This document shows positions 6,166-6,329 of a DNA stretch of 6,329 nucleotides, piece after piece (the stretch's first letter is position 1; each line of letters opens with the position of its first letter). Source of the stretch: a bacterium (lineage in GTDB: Bacteria; T1Sed10-126). A program made the translations under genes and the position numbers. The notes below the pieces were generated by a model that saw nothing but the letters and a program-made list of their open reading frames with translations, was not told the origin of the DNA and did no database searches. The stretch covers positions 1 through 6,329 of the forward strand of contig PWOD01000141.1 in NCBI GenBank assembly GCA_003557545.1, written 5' to 3'.

Positions 6166-6228
6166 CTTCGCCCAAGAAGCCGCTCCCTTCAGGGAGCGGA
6201 GTCGTCACTCACCTTGACCTGGAGGGTC
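6060..6228 (+). ncRNA. Predicted TnpB guide RNA (omega RNA / reRNA) with guide beyond the right end
   Basis: In studied IS200/IS605 elements the TnpB guide RNA comes from the tnpB 3' end plus the right end, and its guide is the adjoining flank. The expected structure is present here: a perfect 7-bp stem CTGGCCC/GGGCCAG (6121-6127 with 6133-6139) inside tnpB, a possible longer pairing GGGCG/CGCCC (6141-6145 with 6169-6173), and the 8-bp terminal hairpin at 6180-6199. With the right border at 6208, the guide would begin TCACCTTGACC at 6209. The 5' end at 6060 and the 20-base guide length are estimates. Confidence 0.5.
6180..6199 (+). repeat. Right-end hairpin of the IS element
   Basis: CCGCTCCC (6180-6187) pairs perfectly with GGGAGCGG (6192-6199) around the same TTCA loop as the left hairpin. 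Stem length and loop are the same, but the stem sequence differs. It would serve both as the TnpA recognition structure and as the terminal stem of the guide RNA. No T-run follows. Confidence 0.75.
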
Positions 6229-6329
6229 GTCACGTGGCCAACCTGAACCGGGCTGGTAGAGAAGACTTTTGCATCAGCCAGGAGAACGACCGTGAGTAGG
6301 AATGACCAGGAAAAGCTGCCCGACCCGCA
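6189..6329 (-). CDS. Possible 3' end of an interrupted leftward gene (starts beyond right edge)
   Basis: A minus-strand frame is open from the right window edge and now stops at 6189-6191 inside the right hairpin of the IS. Only the codons down to about 6209 would be native, roughly 40 residues. The peptide contains SFLLTVVLLADAKVF and, near the border, HVTTLQVKV. If the element is removed between 4553 and 6208 this frame ends AGT TGA, and that TGA overlaps the ATG of the HTH-like ORF. This is the same tight packing seen elsewhere in the leftward operon. Against it, the in-register plus-strand frame is equally open and carries two Shine-Dalgarno-like sites, so this may be a shadow. I do not recognise a family. 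Confidence 0.3.
   Translation of the reverse strand, partial: CGSGSFSWSFLLTVVLLADAKVFSTSPVQVGHVTTLQVKVSDDSAP
6234..6299 (+). CDS. Possible 21-aa rightward small ORF (alternative to the leftward reading)
   Basis: GTG at 6234 is preceded at seven bases by GGAGGG (6221-6226), a strong ribosome site. The ORF encodes 21 residues from (M)ANLNRAG to SQENDRE and stops at 6299, overlapping the next candidate start. It is short and lies in register opposite the leftward frame, so at most one of the two is likely to be real. No family is recognised. Confidence 0.22.
   Translation: MANLNRAGREDFCISQENDRE
6292..6329 (+). CDS. Possible start of a rightward gene running off the right edge
   Basis: GTG at 6292 follows AGGAG (6280-6284) by seven bases and overlaps the stop of the preceding 21-aa ORF. 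Only the first 12 residues, (M)SRNDQEKLPDP, fall inside the window, so nothing can be said about function. An ATG at 6302 in another frame has no properly spaced ribosome site. Confidence 0.25.
   Translation, partial: MSRNDQEKLPDP

Larger units (their letters stand above)
4554..6208 (+). mobile_element. IS200/IS605-family insertion sequence with tnpA and tnpB
   Basis: The element is defined by a Y1 transposase gene followed three bases later by tnpB, flanked by subterminal hairpins with 8-bp perfect stems and TTCA loops (4567-4586 and 6180-6199). This family moves as single-stranded DNA, recognises such hairpins, makes no target duplication and has no inverted terminal repeats, so the borders cannot be read from repeats. 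I place the right border after GTCAC at 6208, since related elements often end a few bases beyond the right hairpin in such a motif. I place the left border after TCAAC at 4553, thirteen bases before the left hairpin. The right border is the more reliable. Both genes look intact and the element is probably active or recently so. It is inserted at the upstream side of the leftward operon. Confidence 0.85.

Noticed and set aside
1-6329. CRISPR arrays, tRNA or rRNA genes.
   Set aside because: I saw no spaced direct repeats, cloverleaf-like segments or conserved rRNA stretches on either strand.

Overview
The window looks like a stretch of a tailed-phage (or prophage) genome from a GC-rich bacterial host. 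Codons strongly favour G/C in third position, and genes are tightly packed, with ATGA-type stop/start overlaps and Shine-Dalgarno sequences. The two largest genes resemble the recombination and replication-restart genes of T4-like phages: a UvsW-like SF2 helicase and a gp46/Rad50/SbcC-like ATPase. The host cannot be named from sequence alone. A chromosomal or plasmid island remains possible.

Layout. Positions 1 to about 4550 hold a leftward operon. Read 5' to 3' on the minus strand it encodes a 52-aa helix-turn-helix-like fragment, an unrecognised 90-aa protein, an unrecognised 32-aa protein, a 787-aa SMC/Rad50-family ATPase, and an SF2 helicase that runs off the left edge with at least 531 codons. 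The first four overlap at their ends, so they are probably translationally coupled. The helicase follows after a 90-bp gap and has its own Shine-Dalgarno sequence. No gp47/SbcD-type nuclease partner is visible.

Positions of about 4554 to 6208 hold an apparently intact IS200/IS605-family element, transcribed rightward. It has a left-end hairpin, a promoter whose predicted transcript would start essentially at the tnpA ATG, a Y1 (HUH) transposase tnpA, tnpB with all RuvC catalytic residues, and a right-end hairpin. The right end and the tnpB 3' end probably also encode a TnpB guide RNA (omega RNA/reRNA) whose guide reads into the flank at 6209.

Positions 6209-6329 are flank. Removing the element in silico at the border I favour (after 4553, after 6208) restores two things. 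A GGTGA Shine-Dalgarno appears in good register before the 52-aa ORF, and the TGA of a leftward frame open to the right window edge overlaps that ORF's ATG. The element therefore probably sits at a gene junction inside the leftward operon and separates it from its upstream part. A competing reading, with two small rightward genes in this flank, cannot be excluded.

Together, the ATPase and helicase would process DNA breaks and branched intermediates during phage recombination. The TnpB element makes guided breaks of the kind such machinery repairs, so its position beside these genes is suggestive. The most unusual features are a Rad50-like ATPase with no zinc-hook CxxC, the small coupled unknown genes ahead of it, and the insertion that appears to have removed the operon's upstream context.
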